A program made the position numbers and the translations under genes. The notes under the pieces are model-generated. The model was not told the DNA's origin. It worked only from the letters and a program-made list of their open reading frames with translations, and ran no database searches. A DNA stretch of 64,000 nt from Brachybacterium sp. EE-P12 (lineage in GTDB: Bacteria; Actinomycetota; Actinomycetes; Actinomycetales; Dermabacteraceae): positions 310,001-374,000 of the forward strand of contig NZ_QXCP01000003.1 of NCBI RefSeq assembly GCF_003711805.1. Reading direction: 5' to 3'. This document shows, piece by piece, positions 1 to 8,320 of this stretch; position 1 is the stretch's first letter, and each line of letters opens with the position of its first letter.

Positions 1-500
1 GCACCGCACCGCGACCGCCGATCGCCCCGCTCTCGCTGAGCCTCGTCCTCGCGAAGCTCGACGTCGGCGATGCCGAGGACGCGCTGCGCACCGTCGCCGG
101 GCAGCTCCTGGACGCCGGCGCCGTCACCGACGCGTTCCCCGAGGCGCTGCAGGTGCGGGAGCGGCGCTATCCCACGGGTCTGCCCACGCCCGTGCCCACC
201 GCGATCCCGCACGCGGACCCCGAGCACGTCCTCGTTCCCGGGCTGGCGCTCGTGACCCTCGCCCGCCCCGTCCCCTTCGGCGAGATGGGCGGCAGCGGCG
301 GCGAGGTCCCGGTGCAGCTGCTGGCCATGCCGCTGCTGACCGACGCGCGCGACCACCTCGCCGCCCTGCGCCGCCTGATGAGCCTGCTGCAGGGCGGGAC
401 CGCGGTCGCCGAGCTGATCGCGGCGGAGGACGAGGAGACGCTGCGCGCCCGCGCCGAGGAGCTGCTGGGCCGCACAGGAGAGACGGAGGAGAACGCATGA
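1..500 (+). CDS. PTS EIIA component, fructose/galactitol type (5' truncated by window edge)
   Basis: The reading frame is open from base 3 of the window to a TGA at 498-500, so the N-terminus lies outside. The visible part, about 165 residues, matches a cytosolic EIIA domain of the fructose/mannitol/galactitol PTS family. It has the 'YPTGL' stretch and a 'TAIPHAD' motif whose histidine is the phosphorylated residue in this family. EIIA accepts phosphate from HPr and passes it to EIIB of a sugar permease. The GatA-like spacing suggests a galactitol-type branch, but the sugar cannot be read from this fragment. The stop overlaps the next start as ATGA, so translation of the two genes is probably coupled. 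Partner EIIB/EIIC genes, if present, would lie upstream. Confidence 0.8.
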   Translation, partial: TAPRPPIAPLSLSLVLAKLDVGDAEDALRTVAGQLLDAGAVTDAFPEALQVRERRYPTGLPTPVPTAIPHADPEHVLVPGLALVTLARPVPFGEMGGSGGEVPVQLLAMPLLTDARDHLAALRRLMSLLQGGTAVAELIAAEDEETLRARAEELLGRTGETEENA

Positions 501-964
501 GGACCCCCCGGCTGGGCGTGAAGGCCCTGATCGTCCGCGACGGCCAGGTGCTGATGAACCGCTACGTCGAGCCCGAGGGCCGGGAGGTGTTCGCCCTGCC
601 CGGAGGCGGGCAGGAGCACGGCGAGGACCAGACCACGGCGATGGTGCGCGAATGCCGCGAGGAGATCGGCGCCGAGGTCGAGGTGCACCAACCCGCCTGC
701 CTGTTCGAGGTCATGATGGACCGCCGCATGGTCGACGGCTCCCCGATCCCGCCCTTCCACCAGGTCAACATCGCCTACTGGTGCGGACTTGCCGAGGGGG
801 AGGAGCCCGGCGAGGGCACCGATCCCGACCCCGGTCAGGCCGGCACCGCCTGGCTCCCGCTGGACCGGCTCGGCGAGCACGTGGTCCACCCCGTCGAGCT
901 CGCCCGCTGGCTCGAGTCGGACCCCAGCTCGCGCCCCTTCAGCCTCGGGGTGTGCGGGAGCTGA
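497..964 (+). CDS. Nudix hydrolase
   Basis: This 155-residue cytosolic protein has a complete Nudix box at about residues 37-59, of the form G-x5-E-x7-R-E-x2-E-E-x-G, with R51, E52, E55 and E56 as the metal-binding and catalytic residues. Nudix enzymes cleave nucleoside diphosphates linked to another moiety; the substrate cannot be told from sequence. The length is normal for a single-domain member and there is no export signal. The ATG overlaps the stop of the preceding EIIA gene by four bases (ATGA), and a purine-rich AGACGGAGGAGAA stretch supplies the ribosome binding site. Confidence 0.88.
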   Translation: MRTPRLGVKALIVRDGQVLMNRYVEPEGREVFALPGGGQEHGEDQTTAMVRECREEIGAEVEVHQPACLFEVMMDRRMVDGSPIPPFHQVNIAYWCGLAEGEEPGEGTDPDPGQAGTAWLPLDRLGEHVVHPVELARWLESDPSSRPFSLGVCGS

Positions 965-1036
965 GCACGCGCTAGCCTGGCAGGGCGAACATCCAGCGAC
1001 GGCGCTCGCCGTCGTGCCCCGAGCGTCAGGAGACCC

Positions 1037-1885
1037 ATGACCATCTCGCCCCGCATCTCCTTCCACGACGGCCGTTCCATCCCGCAGCTCGGCTACGGGG
1101 TGTGGCAGGTGGAGAACGAGGTCGCCGCCGACGTCGTCGTGAGCGCCCTCGATGCCGGCTACCGCCACGTCGACACCGCCCGCGGCTACAACAACGAGGC
1201 CGGTGTGGGCCAGGCGCTGAGCCGCACCGACCTGCCCCGCGACGAGATCTTCGTGACCTCGAAGGTCCCCAACCAGGACCAGGGCCGCGATACGACCCTG
1301 CGCTCCTTCGACGCGACCATGGAGGACCTGGGCCTCGACGAGCTCGACCTCTACCTCATCCACTGGCCCGCCCCCTCCAAGGGTCTGGCGCTGGAGACCT
1401 GGAAGGCTCTCGTGGAGCTCAAGGAGCAGGGCCGGATCCGCTCCATCGGCGTCTCGAACTTCCGCGTCGAGGACCTCGAGCTGATCGAGGCCGAGACCGG
1501 CGTGCTGCCCGTCCTGAACCAGATCGAGGTCCACCCGTACCTCGGCAACGCCGAGCTGCGCGCCTTCCACGCCGAGAAGGGCATCGTCACCGAGTCCTGG
1601 TCGCCGCTGGGCCAGGGCGGCGGCGAGCTCGAGGACCCCGTGGTCACCCAGGTCGCCGAGGCGCACGGCGCGAGCCCCGCCCAGGTGCTGCTCGCCTGGA
1701 ACCTGGCGCTGGGCAATGTGGTGATCTCGAAGTCCGTCACCCCCGAGCGGATCGCCGCGAACCTCGCCTCCCTCGAGCTGACCCTCACCGAGGACGAGAT
1801 CGCGCAGATCTCCGCCCTCGACAAGGGCGCCGCCGGCCGCCAGGGCCCCGACCCCGACGAGTTCGCCGGGCATCAGGGAGCCTGA
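1037..1885 (+). CDS. Aldo/keto reductase (2,5-diketogluconate reductase-like)
   Basis: A 282-residue NADPH-dependent aldo/keto reductase of the AKR5/DkgA type. The catalytic tetrad is visible as D46 and Y51 in 'DTARGYNNE', K76 in 'TSKV' and H109 in 'LIHWP'. The C-terminal part has the 'GVSNF', 'NQIEVHP' and 'ISKSVTPERI' segments that bind cofactor. Length is typical, and there is no signal peptide, so it acts in the cytosol. The ATG is preceded by CAGGAGACCC. It stands alone on the plus strand, ending 23 bases before the stop of the convergent oxidoreductase. The natural carbonyl substrate is unknown. Confidence 0.92.
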   Translation: MTISPRISFHDGRSIPQLGYGVWQVENEVAADVVVSALDAGYRHVDTARGYNNEAGVGQALSRTDLPRDEIFVTSKVPNQDQGRDTTLRSFDATMEDLGLDELDLYLIHWPAPSKGLALETWKALVELKEQGRIRSIGVSNFRVEDLELIEAETGVLPVLNQIEVHPYLGNAELRAFHAEKGIVTESWSPLGQGGGELEDPVVTQVAEAHGASPAQVLLAWNLALGNVVISKSVTPERIAANLASLELTLTEDEIAQISALDKGAAGRQGPDPDEFAGHQGA

Positions 1886-1911
1886 GCCCCGGGCCGAGCC
1901 CCACGGGCTCA
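1883..1911. terminator. Short convergent hairpin built from both stop codons
   Basis: TGAGCCC (1883-1889) pairs with GGGCTCA (1905-1911), giving a 7-bp stem and a 15-base GC-rich loop. The stem contains the TGA of the aldo/keto reductase and, on the other strand, the TGA of the Gfo/Idh/MocA gene. It is a plausible compact bidirectional terminator without a U-tract. Only the symmetry is seen; termination is inferred. Confidence 0.4.
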
Positions 1912-3042
1912 GACGCGGACGGTCGCACCCGCGAGCGTCGCGGCATGGGGGTCGAAGTCGGCGGGCATCGGCTCGACCTCGTCGAAGGTCGAGCCGATCT
2001 CGACGATCCGGTCCTCGGCGATCGCGGTCTCGATACCGACCATCACGTCCAGCACGTGCGCGGCGATCTCGCCCTGCGCCCGGTGCGGCACCCCCGCGCG
2101 CAGGGCGCGGGCCATCTCCAGCACGCCCAGGCCGCGGCCGGCGGTCGCACCGGTCGCGGGGACGGGCCGCGCCTCCCCGGCACGATAGGGGGTCAGGGCG
2201 CTGTCGCCCTCGAAGACGTTCGGATCCGGGAAGGAGAGGGTCGCCTCGGTGCCGTACACCTCGACGAAGCCCGTGCGGGCGTGCGGGGAGTCGAAGCTCA
2301 GCAGCACCGTCGCGTTCTGCCCCGAGGCGAAGCGCAGCAGCGCCGCGACCTGCGTGGGCACGGTGACGTCGAAGACCTCCCCGGCCTTCGGCCCGGAGCC
2401 GATGGTGCGCTGCTCCCGGGCCCTCGAGCCGACCGCGCTGACCGAGGCGACCGGGCCGAGCGCGAGCACGAGCGTGCTCGTGTAGTACGGGGCGATGTCG
2501 TAGAGCGGCCCCGCGCCCTCCTGGAAGAGGAAGGCGGGGTTCGGATGCCAGGACTCCGGGCCCGGGGACTGGAAGAGGGTCAGCGCGCTCGCCGGCGTCC
2601 CGATCGCGCCGTCGCGCAGGGTGCGCAGCGCGGTCTGGATCCCGGCGCCGAGCACGGTGTCGGGGGCGCCGCCGACGCGCACCCCCGCCTCCCGCGCCGC
2701 CTCGAGCAGCGCCGTGGCGTCGGCCTGGTCGGTGGTGATCGGCTTCTCCGTCCACACGTGCTTGCCCGCTCCGACGATCCGGCGGGAGACCTCCGCATGC
2801 GCGGTCGGGATCGTCAGGTTCACGACGATCTCGACGTCCGGATGCGCGAGGACGTCCTCGGCGGTGCCGGAGGCGGGCACGCCGAACTCGGCGGCGCGGG
2901 CCGCCGCGGCCTCGGGGAACAGGTCCCCGACGATGTGCACCTGCACGTCCGGGAAGGACGTGAGATGGGTGAGGTACTCGGCGGAGATGGTGCCGGCGCC
3001 GATGAGGCCGATGCCGACCGGGCCGGTGGACTGCTGGGGCAT
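1909..3042 (-). CDS. Gfo/Idh/MocA family NAD(P)-dependent oxidoreductase
   Basis: This 377-residue protein starts with a Rossmann nucleotide-binding motif (GAGTIS at residues 15-20) and carries the family's 'EKP' signature near residue 95, whose lysine is catalytic. The C-terminal part fits the GFO_IDH_MocA alpha/beta domain. Such enzymes oxidise or reduce sugars, inositols or pseudo-disaccharides. It is the last gene of a minus-strand operon downstream of two permeases and a binding protein, only 31 bases after the permease, so it most likely processes the imported carbohydrate. The substrate is not identifiable. Start chosen from the ATG with AAAGG upstream. Confidence 0.88.
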   Translation of the reverse strand: MPQQSTGPVGIGLIGAGTISAEYLTHLTSFPDVQVHIVGDLFPEAAAARAAEFGVPASGTAEDVLAHPDVEIVVNLTIPTAHAEVSRRIVGAGKHVWTEKPITTDQADATALLEAAREAGVRVGGAPDTVLGAGIQTALRTLRDGAIGTPASALTLFQSPGPESWHPNPAFLFQEGAGPLYDIAPYYTSTLVLALGPVASVSAVGSRAREQRTIGSGPKAGEVFDVTVPTQVAALLRFASGQNATVLLSFDSPHARTGFVEVYGTEATLSFPDPNVFEGDSALTPYRAGEARPVPATGATAGRGLGVLEMARALRAGVPHRAQGEIAAHVLDVMVGIETAIAEDRIVEIGSTFDEVEPMPADFDPHAATLAGATVRV

Positions 3043-3073
3043 GGAGGAGCCTTTCGAGGTCGTGCGGGGGCGG

Positions 3074-3913
3074 TCACTTCACCGCGCCGGCGGTGAGCCC
3101 GGCGACGAAGTTCTTCTGCATCATCAGGAAACCGACGACCACCGGGATCGACACCGCGATCGAGGCGGCGAGGATCTGGTTCCAGTAGACGTTGGTCTGG
3201 GTGGCGTACTGGCGCAGACCCACGGCGAGCGTGCGGGTCTCCTCCGTGGTGAGCACGGAGGCGAAGAGCACCTCGCCCCAGGCCGTCATGAACGCGTAGA
3301 TCGCGACGGCGACGATGCCGGGCCGGGCCGCGGGCAGGATGATCCGCAGCAGGATCGTGAGGTTCCCGGCGCCGTCGACCTTCCCCGCCTGGTCCAGCTC
3401 CTTCGGGATGCCGTCGAAGTAGCCGGCGAGCATCCAGACCGAGAAGGGCAGCGAGAAGGTCAGGTAGGTGATGATCAGGCCGATCCGCGTGCCCACCAGG
3501 GGCACGCCGAACGCGGCGTCGATGTTCACGAAGATCAGGTACAGCGGCAGCAGGAACAGCACGCCGGGGAACATCTGCGTGGACAGCACCGCGGTCATGA
3601 ACGGGGTCCGGCCGCGGAAGCGCCAGCGGGAGACGGCGTAGGCGGCGAAGATCGCGACCGCCACGCTGAACAGGGTCGCGACCGAGGTGACCACGAGCGA
3701 GTTCATGAAGTAGCGCGCCAGCGGCACCGTCGACCACATCTCGATGTACGGCGCGATCGTCACCCTGCTCGGGAACCACGAGAAGCCCGCCTGCACGTCG
3801 CCGAGGGGCTTCAGGCTCGTGGTGACCATGACGTACAGCGGCAGCAGCACGAAGGCGCTCAGCCCCGCGAGCACGACGACGCGGAAGATCTTCTCACCGA
3901 GGGTCTCACGCAT
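3074..3913 (-). CDS. CUT1 sugar ABC transporter permease, MalG type
   Basis: A 279-residue inner-membrane protein with six hydrophobic segments and the cytoplasmic EAA-type loop (around 'AGKVDGAGNLTILLRIILP') that docks the ATPase. The ending '...GLTAGAVKG'-like tail is typical of MalG permeases. It partners the MalF-type permease encoded just upstream; the two genes overlap by eight bases, implying translational coupling. No ATPase gene accompanies the pair, as in many actinobacteria that use a shared MsmK-like ATPase. The transported sugar is unknown. Confidence 0.93.
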   Translation of the reverse strand: MRETLGEKIFRVVVLAGLSAFVLLPLYVMVTTSLKPLGDVQAGFSWFPSRVTIAPYIEMWSTVPLARYFMNSLVVTSVATLFSVAVAIFAAYAVSRWRFRGRTPFMTAVLSTQMFPGVLFLLPLYLIFVNIDAAFGVPLVGTRIGLIITYLTFSLPFSVWMLAGYFDGIPKELDQAGKVDGAGNLTILLRIILPAARPGIVAVAIYAFMTAWGEVLFASVLTTEETRTLAVGLRQYATQTNVYWNQILAASIAVSIPVVVGFLMMQKNFVAGLTAGAVK

Positions 3914-4883
3914 GGGAGCGCCCCTTCCTCCACTGGGTGGCGTACAGGTACACGAGCGAGACGGCCAGCAGGAACAGCAGCAGGAGCACGCTCATCGCGC
4001 TGCCCACGCCGAAGTCCCAGGACAGGAACGAGGCGTTGTAGATGTGGAAGCTGATGAGGTCGCCGGCAGGCGGCTGCGCGGTGCCGAACAGGATGTACGG
4101 GGTGTTGAAGTCGTTGAACACCCACAGGAACATCACCAGCAGCATCGTCTGGTTCACGGGGGCGAGCATCGGCAGCGTCACCGCACGCCACTGGCGCAGC
4201 GGCGAGGCACCGTCCATGGCGCTGGCCTCGTACAGCTCGTCCGGGATCGACTGCAGGCCGGCCATGAACATGAGGAACGCGAAGGGCCACATGCGCCAGA
4301 TCGCGACCACCACGACGGAGAGGAAGGCGTTGTCGCCGATGAGCCAGAAGGGGGCCTCGTCGAGGATCCCCAGCTGCTCGACGAGCAGGTGGTTGATGAC
4401 GCCGGTGTCGCGCTGGAGCATGAAGTTCCAGGTGATCACCGCGGCGTAGAGCGGCAGGGCGTAGGGGACCAGGAACATGGTGCGGAAGACGCCCCGGCCC
4501 CGGAAGGGCCGCTGCAGGGCGACGGCCGCCGCCATCCCGAGCCCCCAGCTCAGCCCCACCACCAGCGCGGTGAACGCGACGGTGACCAGGAAGGAGCTCA
4601 GCAGCTCCTGCCCGATCGGGGTCTCCAGGTCCACCGCGATGCGGTAGTTGTCCAGCCCCACGAAGGGGGCCTCGGTCCAGCGCCGGATGAAGAACTTCGT
4701 CAGCTCCACGAAGCTCATCCAGAAGCCGGTGACCATCGGGACGATGTGGATCAGCAGCTCGAGGATCACCGCGGGCAGCAGGATCAGATAGGGGAACCAG
4801 GTGCGGCCGCTGCGGCGGCGCGGAGCGGTGGACTCCGCGCTCGTCGGCGGCGACGAGTTCCCGCGGGTCGCGGTCGAGGTCAT
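3906..4883 (-). CDS. CUT1 sugar ABC transporter permease, MalF type
   Basis: A 325-residue permease with a short cytoplasmic N-terminus rich in Ser/Thr/Arg, then six membrane spans. The EAA loop sits around 'LYEASAMDGASPLRQWRAVTLP'. I placed the start at the ATG at 4883 rather than 26 codons upstream. The translation begins MTSTATRGN, and GAGGGA lies at ribosome-binding distance, while the upstream extension is arginine/proline-rich like noncoding sequence. It lies ten bases after the binding-protein gene and forms the channel with the MalG-type partner. Confidence 0.9.
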   Translation of the reverse strand: MTSTATRGNSSPPTSAESTAPRRRSGRTWFPYLILLPAVILELLIHIVPMVTGFWMSFVELTKFFIRRWTEAPFVGLDNYRIAVDLETPIGQELLSSFLVTVAFTALVVGLSWGLGMAAAVALQRPFRGRGVFRTMFLVPYALPLYAAVITWNFMLQRDTGVINHLLVEQLGILDEAPFWLIGDNAFLSVVVVAIWRMWPFAFLMFMAGLQSIPDELYEASAMDGASPLRQWRAVTLPMLAPVNQTMLLVMFLWVFNDFNTPYILFGTAQPPAGDLISFHIYNASFLSWDFGVGSAMSVLLLLFLLAVSLVYLYATQWRKGRSHA

Positions 4884-4893
4884 GGATCGTCCC

Positions 4894-6201
4894 TCAGGCC
4901 CGGATCGAGTCCTGGGCCGTCTGCATTGCGGTGACGACGTCCTCGCGCGTGACCTTCCCACCGGTCGCGATGGTCGCGAACATCGCGTTCATCGCCTGGC
5001 CGACGGTGGTCTCGAACTGGTCCTCCCAGGGCACCAGCGGCAGCGGCGCGGAGCGCTCGGCGTAGACCTCCATGAACATGTCGGCCTGCTCGGCGTCCTC
5101 GGTGAAGGTGGGCTCGCCGTCCACGAGCACCGGCAGGGAGGCGAAGGGCTTGCCGAGCTCGGCCTGGATCTCCGGGGAGGTCATGAACCTCATGAACTCG
5201 AGCGCGCCGTCGCGGTTGTCGGTGTCCGCCATCGCCGCGATGTTGATGCCGGCCAGGTGCGAGGCGCAGTCGTCGACCGCATCGGCCGGGGCGGGGAAGG
5301 GGATGGCCTTGAACTGGTCCGGCGTCATGCCCTGGGACTCGATGGTGGCGTTGGCGTTGTTCTGGTTGATGATCATCGCCGCCTCGCCGTTCGCGAAGGC
5401 CGTGACGGACATGGTGCCGTTGTCGAACTGGGCGTTGGAGGGGTTGACGACCTCGTGCTCCTGCATGAGGTCGAGATAGCGCAGGATCCCGTCGACCACG
5501 CCGTCCTCGGTGAAGGTGGGCTTCCCCTCGGAGTCGTTGAGCGCGGCGCCGTTCTGGGTGGCGTTGATGAACGCGAAGTGGTTGTTCTCGGTGTAGGAGC
5601 CGGCGGCCAGGGACATGCCGTACACGCCCTCGCCCGGATCGGTCAGCGCCTTCGCGGCCTCGACCATCTCCTCCCAGGTGGTGGGCGGCTCGAGGCCCGC
5701 GTCCTCGAACATCTGCACGTTGTAGTACATGCCGTAGGCGAGCCCGTACAGCGGGATGGAGGTGGGGTCGGTGCCCTCCGCGCCCCCGGTGGCGAGCGCC
5801 GCCTCGACGTACTGCTCGCGACCGCCGAGCGCCTCGAACTCGGCATCGCCCAGCTCGAGCAGGCCGCCGGTGGCCTGGAGGCTCACGCCCCAGGTGTTGC
5901 CGATGTTCAGCACGTCCGGGCCCTGGCCGGAGGTGATCGCCGTCTGGATGCGGGTCTGCAGGTCGGCCCAGCCGATCACCTCGAGGGAGACGTCGATGCC
6001 GGTCTCCTCGGTGAACTTCTCGAGGACCGGGGTGAGGACCTCCTTGTCGTTCTCGACGCTGGTGCCCTGGTTGGAGGCCCAGTAGGTGAGGCTGCCGGGC
6101 GAGCCGTCGGAGCCTGAGCCGGAGGAGGAGCCGCAGGCTGCGAGGCCTGCCGCGCCGGCGGCGGCGAGGGGAGCAGCGGTCAGAAGGGTGCGTCGTCGCA
6201 T
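4894..6201 (-). CDS. Sugar ABC transporter substrate-binding lipoprotein
   Basis: A 435-residue extracellular solute-binding protein, family 1. The N-terminus 'MRRRTLLTAAPLAAAGAAG' is a lipoprotein signal with a LAAC lipobox, so the mature protein is anchored by a diacylglyceryl cysteine outside the membrane. 'TYWASNQGTS' and 'DVLNIGNTW' resemble maltodextrin- and galactoside-binding proteins, but the ligand is not determinable. It is the first gene of the operon 6201 to 1909, with AAGGAGAACCCC in front of the ATG. Two copies of an AATCGATTCG operator-like motif lie 123-150 bases upstream, and a LacI regulator gene is adjacent. Confidence 0.92.
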   Translation of the reverse strand: MRRRTLLTAAPLAAAGAAGLAACGSSSGSGSDGSPGSLTYWASNQGTSVENDKEVLTPVLEKFTEETGIDVSLEVIGWADLQTRIQTAITSGQGPDVLNIGNTWGVSLQATGGLLELGDAEFEALGGREQYVEAALATGGAEGTDPTSIPLYGLAYGMYYNVQMFEDAGLEPPTTWEEMVEAAKALTDPGEGVYGMSLAAGSYTENNHFAFINATQNGAALNDSEGKPTFTEDGVVDGILRYLDLMQEHEVVNPSNAQFDNGTMSVTAFANGEAAMIINQNNANATIESQGMTPDQFKAIPFPAPADAVDDCASHLAGINIAAMADTDNRDGALEFMRFMTSPEIQAELGKPFASLPVLVDGEPTFTEDAEQADMFMEVYAERSAPLPLVPWEDQFETTVGQAMNAMFATIATGGKVTREDVVTAMQTAQDSIRA

Positions 6202-6323
6202 CGGGGTTCTCCTTGGGGACGCCGTCGTCGGTGACGGCTCGTGGGTGAGGGGCGGGCAGGTGCCCTGCGGGGCGTCCCGCCCTGTGCCGCGGGTCCGGTG
6301 GAGCGTCGGCCCGGCGGCGTGCT

Positions 6324-6350
6324 GAATCGATTCGGTACTTAATCGATTCG
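6324..6350 (-). promoter_or_regulatory. Tandem LacI-type operator motif (AATCGATTCG x2)
   Basis: Two copies of AATCGATTCG lie at 6325-6334 and 6341-6350, 16 bases apart; the first is part of the perfect palindrome GAATCGATTC (6324-6333). They sit upstream of the binding-protein gene and next to the gene for a LacI-family regulator. A palindrome centred on CG is the usual LacI-family operator form. The same ten bases occur at 13438-13447 and 51590-51599, also in front of minus-strand genes. Confidence 0.6.
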
Positions 6351-6439
6351 CCGAGTATGGCCCGCGGGCCGACGGGATGTCAACGGCGGCAGATCACGGT
6401 GACATCACGGTCCCGGGGCGCGGGCCCCGCCGGCTGCCC

Positions 6440-7471
6440 TCAGGGGCGGGCGGTGGAGGCGCGGGGCACGAGGCGCGCGGGCGCGGTCTGCATCCTCTCG
6501 CCCGGGGATGCCGTGCCCTCGATGCGCCGGACGAGCAGGTCCCCGCCCGAGCGGCCCATCGCGAAGGGCTCTCTGGCCAGGGCGGTGATCGAGGGGGAGG
6601 CGACCTCGGCGATCAGCGAGTCGTCCCAGCTGACCAGGCCCATCTCCTCGGGGATGCGCAGACCGAGCGCGGCGGCCGCGCGCAGGGCGCCGACGGCGAT
6701 CAGGTCGCTCGAGGCGATCACCGCCGGACGGGAGCAGAACGTGACGTCGGCCCGCCGGACGGCGTCCTGGCCCGAGCCGATCGCGTACCGGGCGCTCTCC
6801 TGGGAATGGGCGAGGCCGTGCTCGGCGCACAGCCGACGCAGCAGCTCGAGGCGTCGGCGCTCGTGCGCATAGGCCAGGGGACCCGTCACCTGGAGGCAGC
6901 CGTCGTACCCGAGCGCGGCGACGTGCTCGACCACAGTCGCGGCATCCTCCGGCTCGGCGGTCGAGACCCTCACGAAGTCCTCCGGACCCTCGTAGTGGCC
7001 GAGCACCGCGAAGTCCAGGCCCAGCGCCTCCAGCACCGCCGGGCGATGGTCGTCCGAGGCGAGGTCCAGCAGCACCACCCCGTCGACCCGACGCCGGTGG
7101 GCCCAGGTGCGGAAGACGTCGATCTCGTGCTCCTCCCCGCCCTCGACGAAGCGGATCAGCAGCTCGTAGCCGTGCGCGCTCGTCGCCGACTCGATGCCCG
7201 CGGTCACGGAGGCGTAGAACGGCTCGCGGGAGACCTCTTCCGGATCGCGCACCAGCACCAGGCCGATGTTCCCGCTGCGTCCGCGGCGCAGGGCCTGCGC
7301 TCCGGAGTGCGGGGTCCAGCCCACCTCCCGGGCGTGCTCGAGCACCCGCTGCCGGGTCGCGGCGCCCACGCCGGGCTTGTCGTTGAGCGCATAGCTCACC
7401 GTGGCCGGGGAGATCCCCAGGTCCCGGGCGATCGTCGAGACGGTGGGGCGGGGCGAGGGCTTCGGGGGCAT
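6440..7471 (-). CDS. LacI-family transcriptional regulator
   Basis: A 343-residue DNA-binding regulator. The N-terminus has the LacI helix-turn-helix ('VSTIARDLGISPATVSYALN'), followed by a periplasmic-binding-protein-like sugar sensor domain from about residue 60. It likely represses the neighbouring importer operon (start at 6201), in front of which two AATCGATTCG sites are found. The ATG at 7471 is favoured over one three codons upstream because TACGAT, a good -10 element, ends eight bases before it, which would give a leaderless transcript. No ribosome binding site is visible at either ATG. Confidence 0.9.
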   Translation of the reverse strand: MPPKPSPRPTVSTIARDLGISPATVSYALNDKPGVGAATRQRVLEHAREVGWTPHSGAQALRRGRSGNIGLVLVRDPEEVSREPFYASVTAGIESATSAHGYELLIRFVEGGEEHEIDVFRTWAHRRRVDGVVLLDLASDDHRPAVLEALGLDFAVLGHYEGPEDFVRVSTAEPEDAATVVEHVAALGYDGCLQVTGPLAYAHERRRLELLRRLCAEHGLAHSQESARYAIGSGQDAVRRADVTFCSRPAVIASSDLIAVGALRAAAALGLRIPEEMGLVSWDDSLIAEVASPSITALAREPFAMGRSGGDLLVRRIEGTASPGERMQTAPARLVPRASTARP

Positions 7472-7478
7472 GAGGAGC

Positions 7479-7488
7479 ATCGTAAGGT
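7479..7488. promoter_or_regulatory. Overlapping divergent -10 elements of two leaderless genes
   Basis: On the plus strand TAAGGT (7483-7488) ends six bases before the ATG at 7495. On the minus strand TACGAT (7484-7479) ends seven bases before the ATG at 7471. Both are TAnnnT hexamers at the distance expected when transcription starts at the A of the start codon, and they share the base pairs 7483-7484. Neither gene has a Shine-Dalgarno sequence. The two promoters should therefore exclude each other. Confidence 0.5.
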
Positions 7489-7494
7489 CGGGTC

Positions 7495-8292
7495 ATGCCG
7501 CTGCCCACCGCCGCCGCCCCCGACGAGGTGCGCCTCGCGCACTGCCTGCTCGACGCCGACGGGACGGTGCTCTCCGCCGCGCATGCCGAGGAGCCCTTCT
7601 ACGCCGCCAGCACCATCAAGCTCCACGTGCTGCTCGCGGTGCTGCGCGCCGCCGAGGCGGGACGGGTAGACCTCGCGGCGGAGCTGCCGGTCACCCGCAC
7701 CTTCACCGGCGCCGACGGGCAGCCGTTCACCCTGGCCGGCGACCACCTCGACCCGACTCATCCCGCGCCCGGCACCCCGGTGGCGGTGCGGGAGCTCGCG
7801 GTGCGGATGATCGACCGCTCGAGCAACGAGGCGACCGACCAGCTGCTGGAGCTCGTGGGCCTCGACGCCGTCGCGGACGTGGTCCGCGAGCTGGGGCTCA
7901 CCGCGACCCGCGTCGAGCGGAGGATCGGGGACGCCGCCGCGCTCTCGCAGGGCCTGACCAACGAGACCTCCGCCGCGGACCTCGCCCGCACGATGCACGC
8001 GCTGGTCACCGGCGCGTCCCCGCGACTGTCCGAGCCCTCCCGCGAGCTCGCCCTCGCGGCGCTCGCCGCGCAGCGGATCCCGATCATCGCCACCGCCCTG
8101 CGCGACGGAGTGCCCTGGGGCTCGAAGTCCGGCTGGGTCGACGGCTACCGGCACGACGTCGCGCACGTCGGCGCACCGGGCTCCACGGACTCCCGGGTCC
8201 TGGCGGTGTTGACCGCGGGGCTCGACGCCGAGGCGGCCGACGCGCGGATCATCGCACTCGCCCGCGAGCTGCTGCCCGAGCACGCCGCCTGA
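7495..8292 (+). CDS. Class A beta-lactamase-fold serine hydrolase (cytosolic)
   Basis: A 265-residue penicillin-recognising serine hydrolase. The SxxK motif is S39-T-I-K42 with S39 as nucleophile, the SxN motif is S109-S-N111, and the KSG triad is K211-S-G213. An E166-type Omega-loop region is not clear. There is no signal peptide, unlike true secreted beta-lactamases, so it more likely acts on an intracellular ester or peptide than on drugs. It diverges from the LacI regulator gene with only 23 bases between start codons and appears to be leaderless. The convergent YkfC-like peptidase gene ends 28 bases beyond it. Confidence 0.82.
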   Translation: MPLPTAAAPDEVRLAHCLLDADGTVLSAAHAEEPFYAASTIKLHVLLAVLRAAEAGRVDLAAELPVTRTFTGADGQPFTLAGDHLDPTHPAPGTPVAVRELAVRMIDRSSNEATDQLLELVGLDAVADVVRELGLTATRVERRIGDAAALSQGLTNETSAADLARTMHALVTGASPRLSEPSRELALAALAAQRIPIIATALRDGVPWGSKSGWVDGYRHDVAHVGAPGSTDSRVLAVLTAGLDAEAADARIIALARELLPEHAA

Positions 8293-8320
8293 GCGCCGCG
8301 CGCGGTCCGGCCGGCCCCGC

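Noticed and set aside
167-2755. An 862-codon minus-strand frame
   Set aside because: It crosses four real genes on both strands and is Arg/Gly/Ala-rich, the usual shadow of GC-rich codons. The genes beneath it have clear family motifs.
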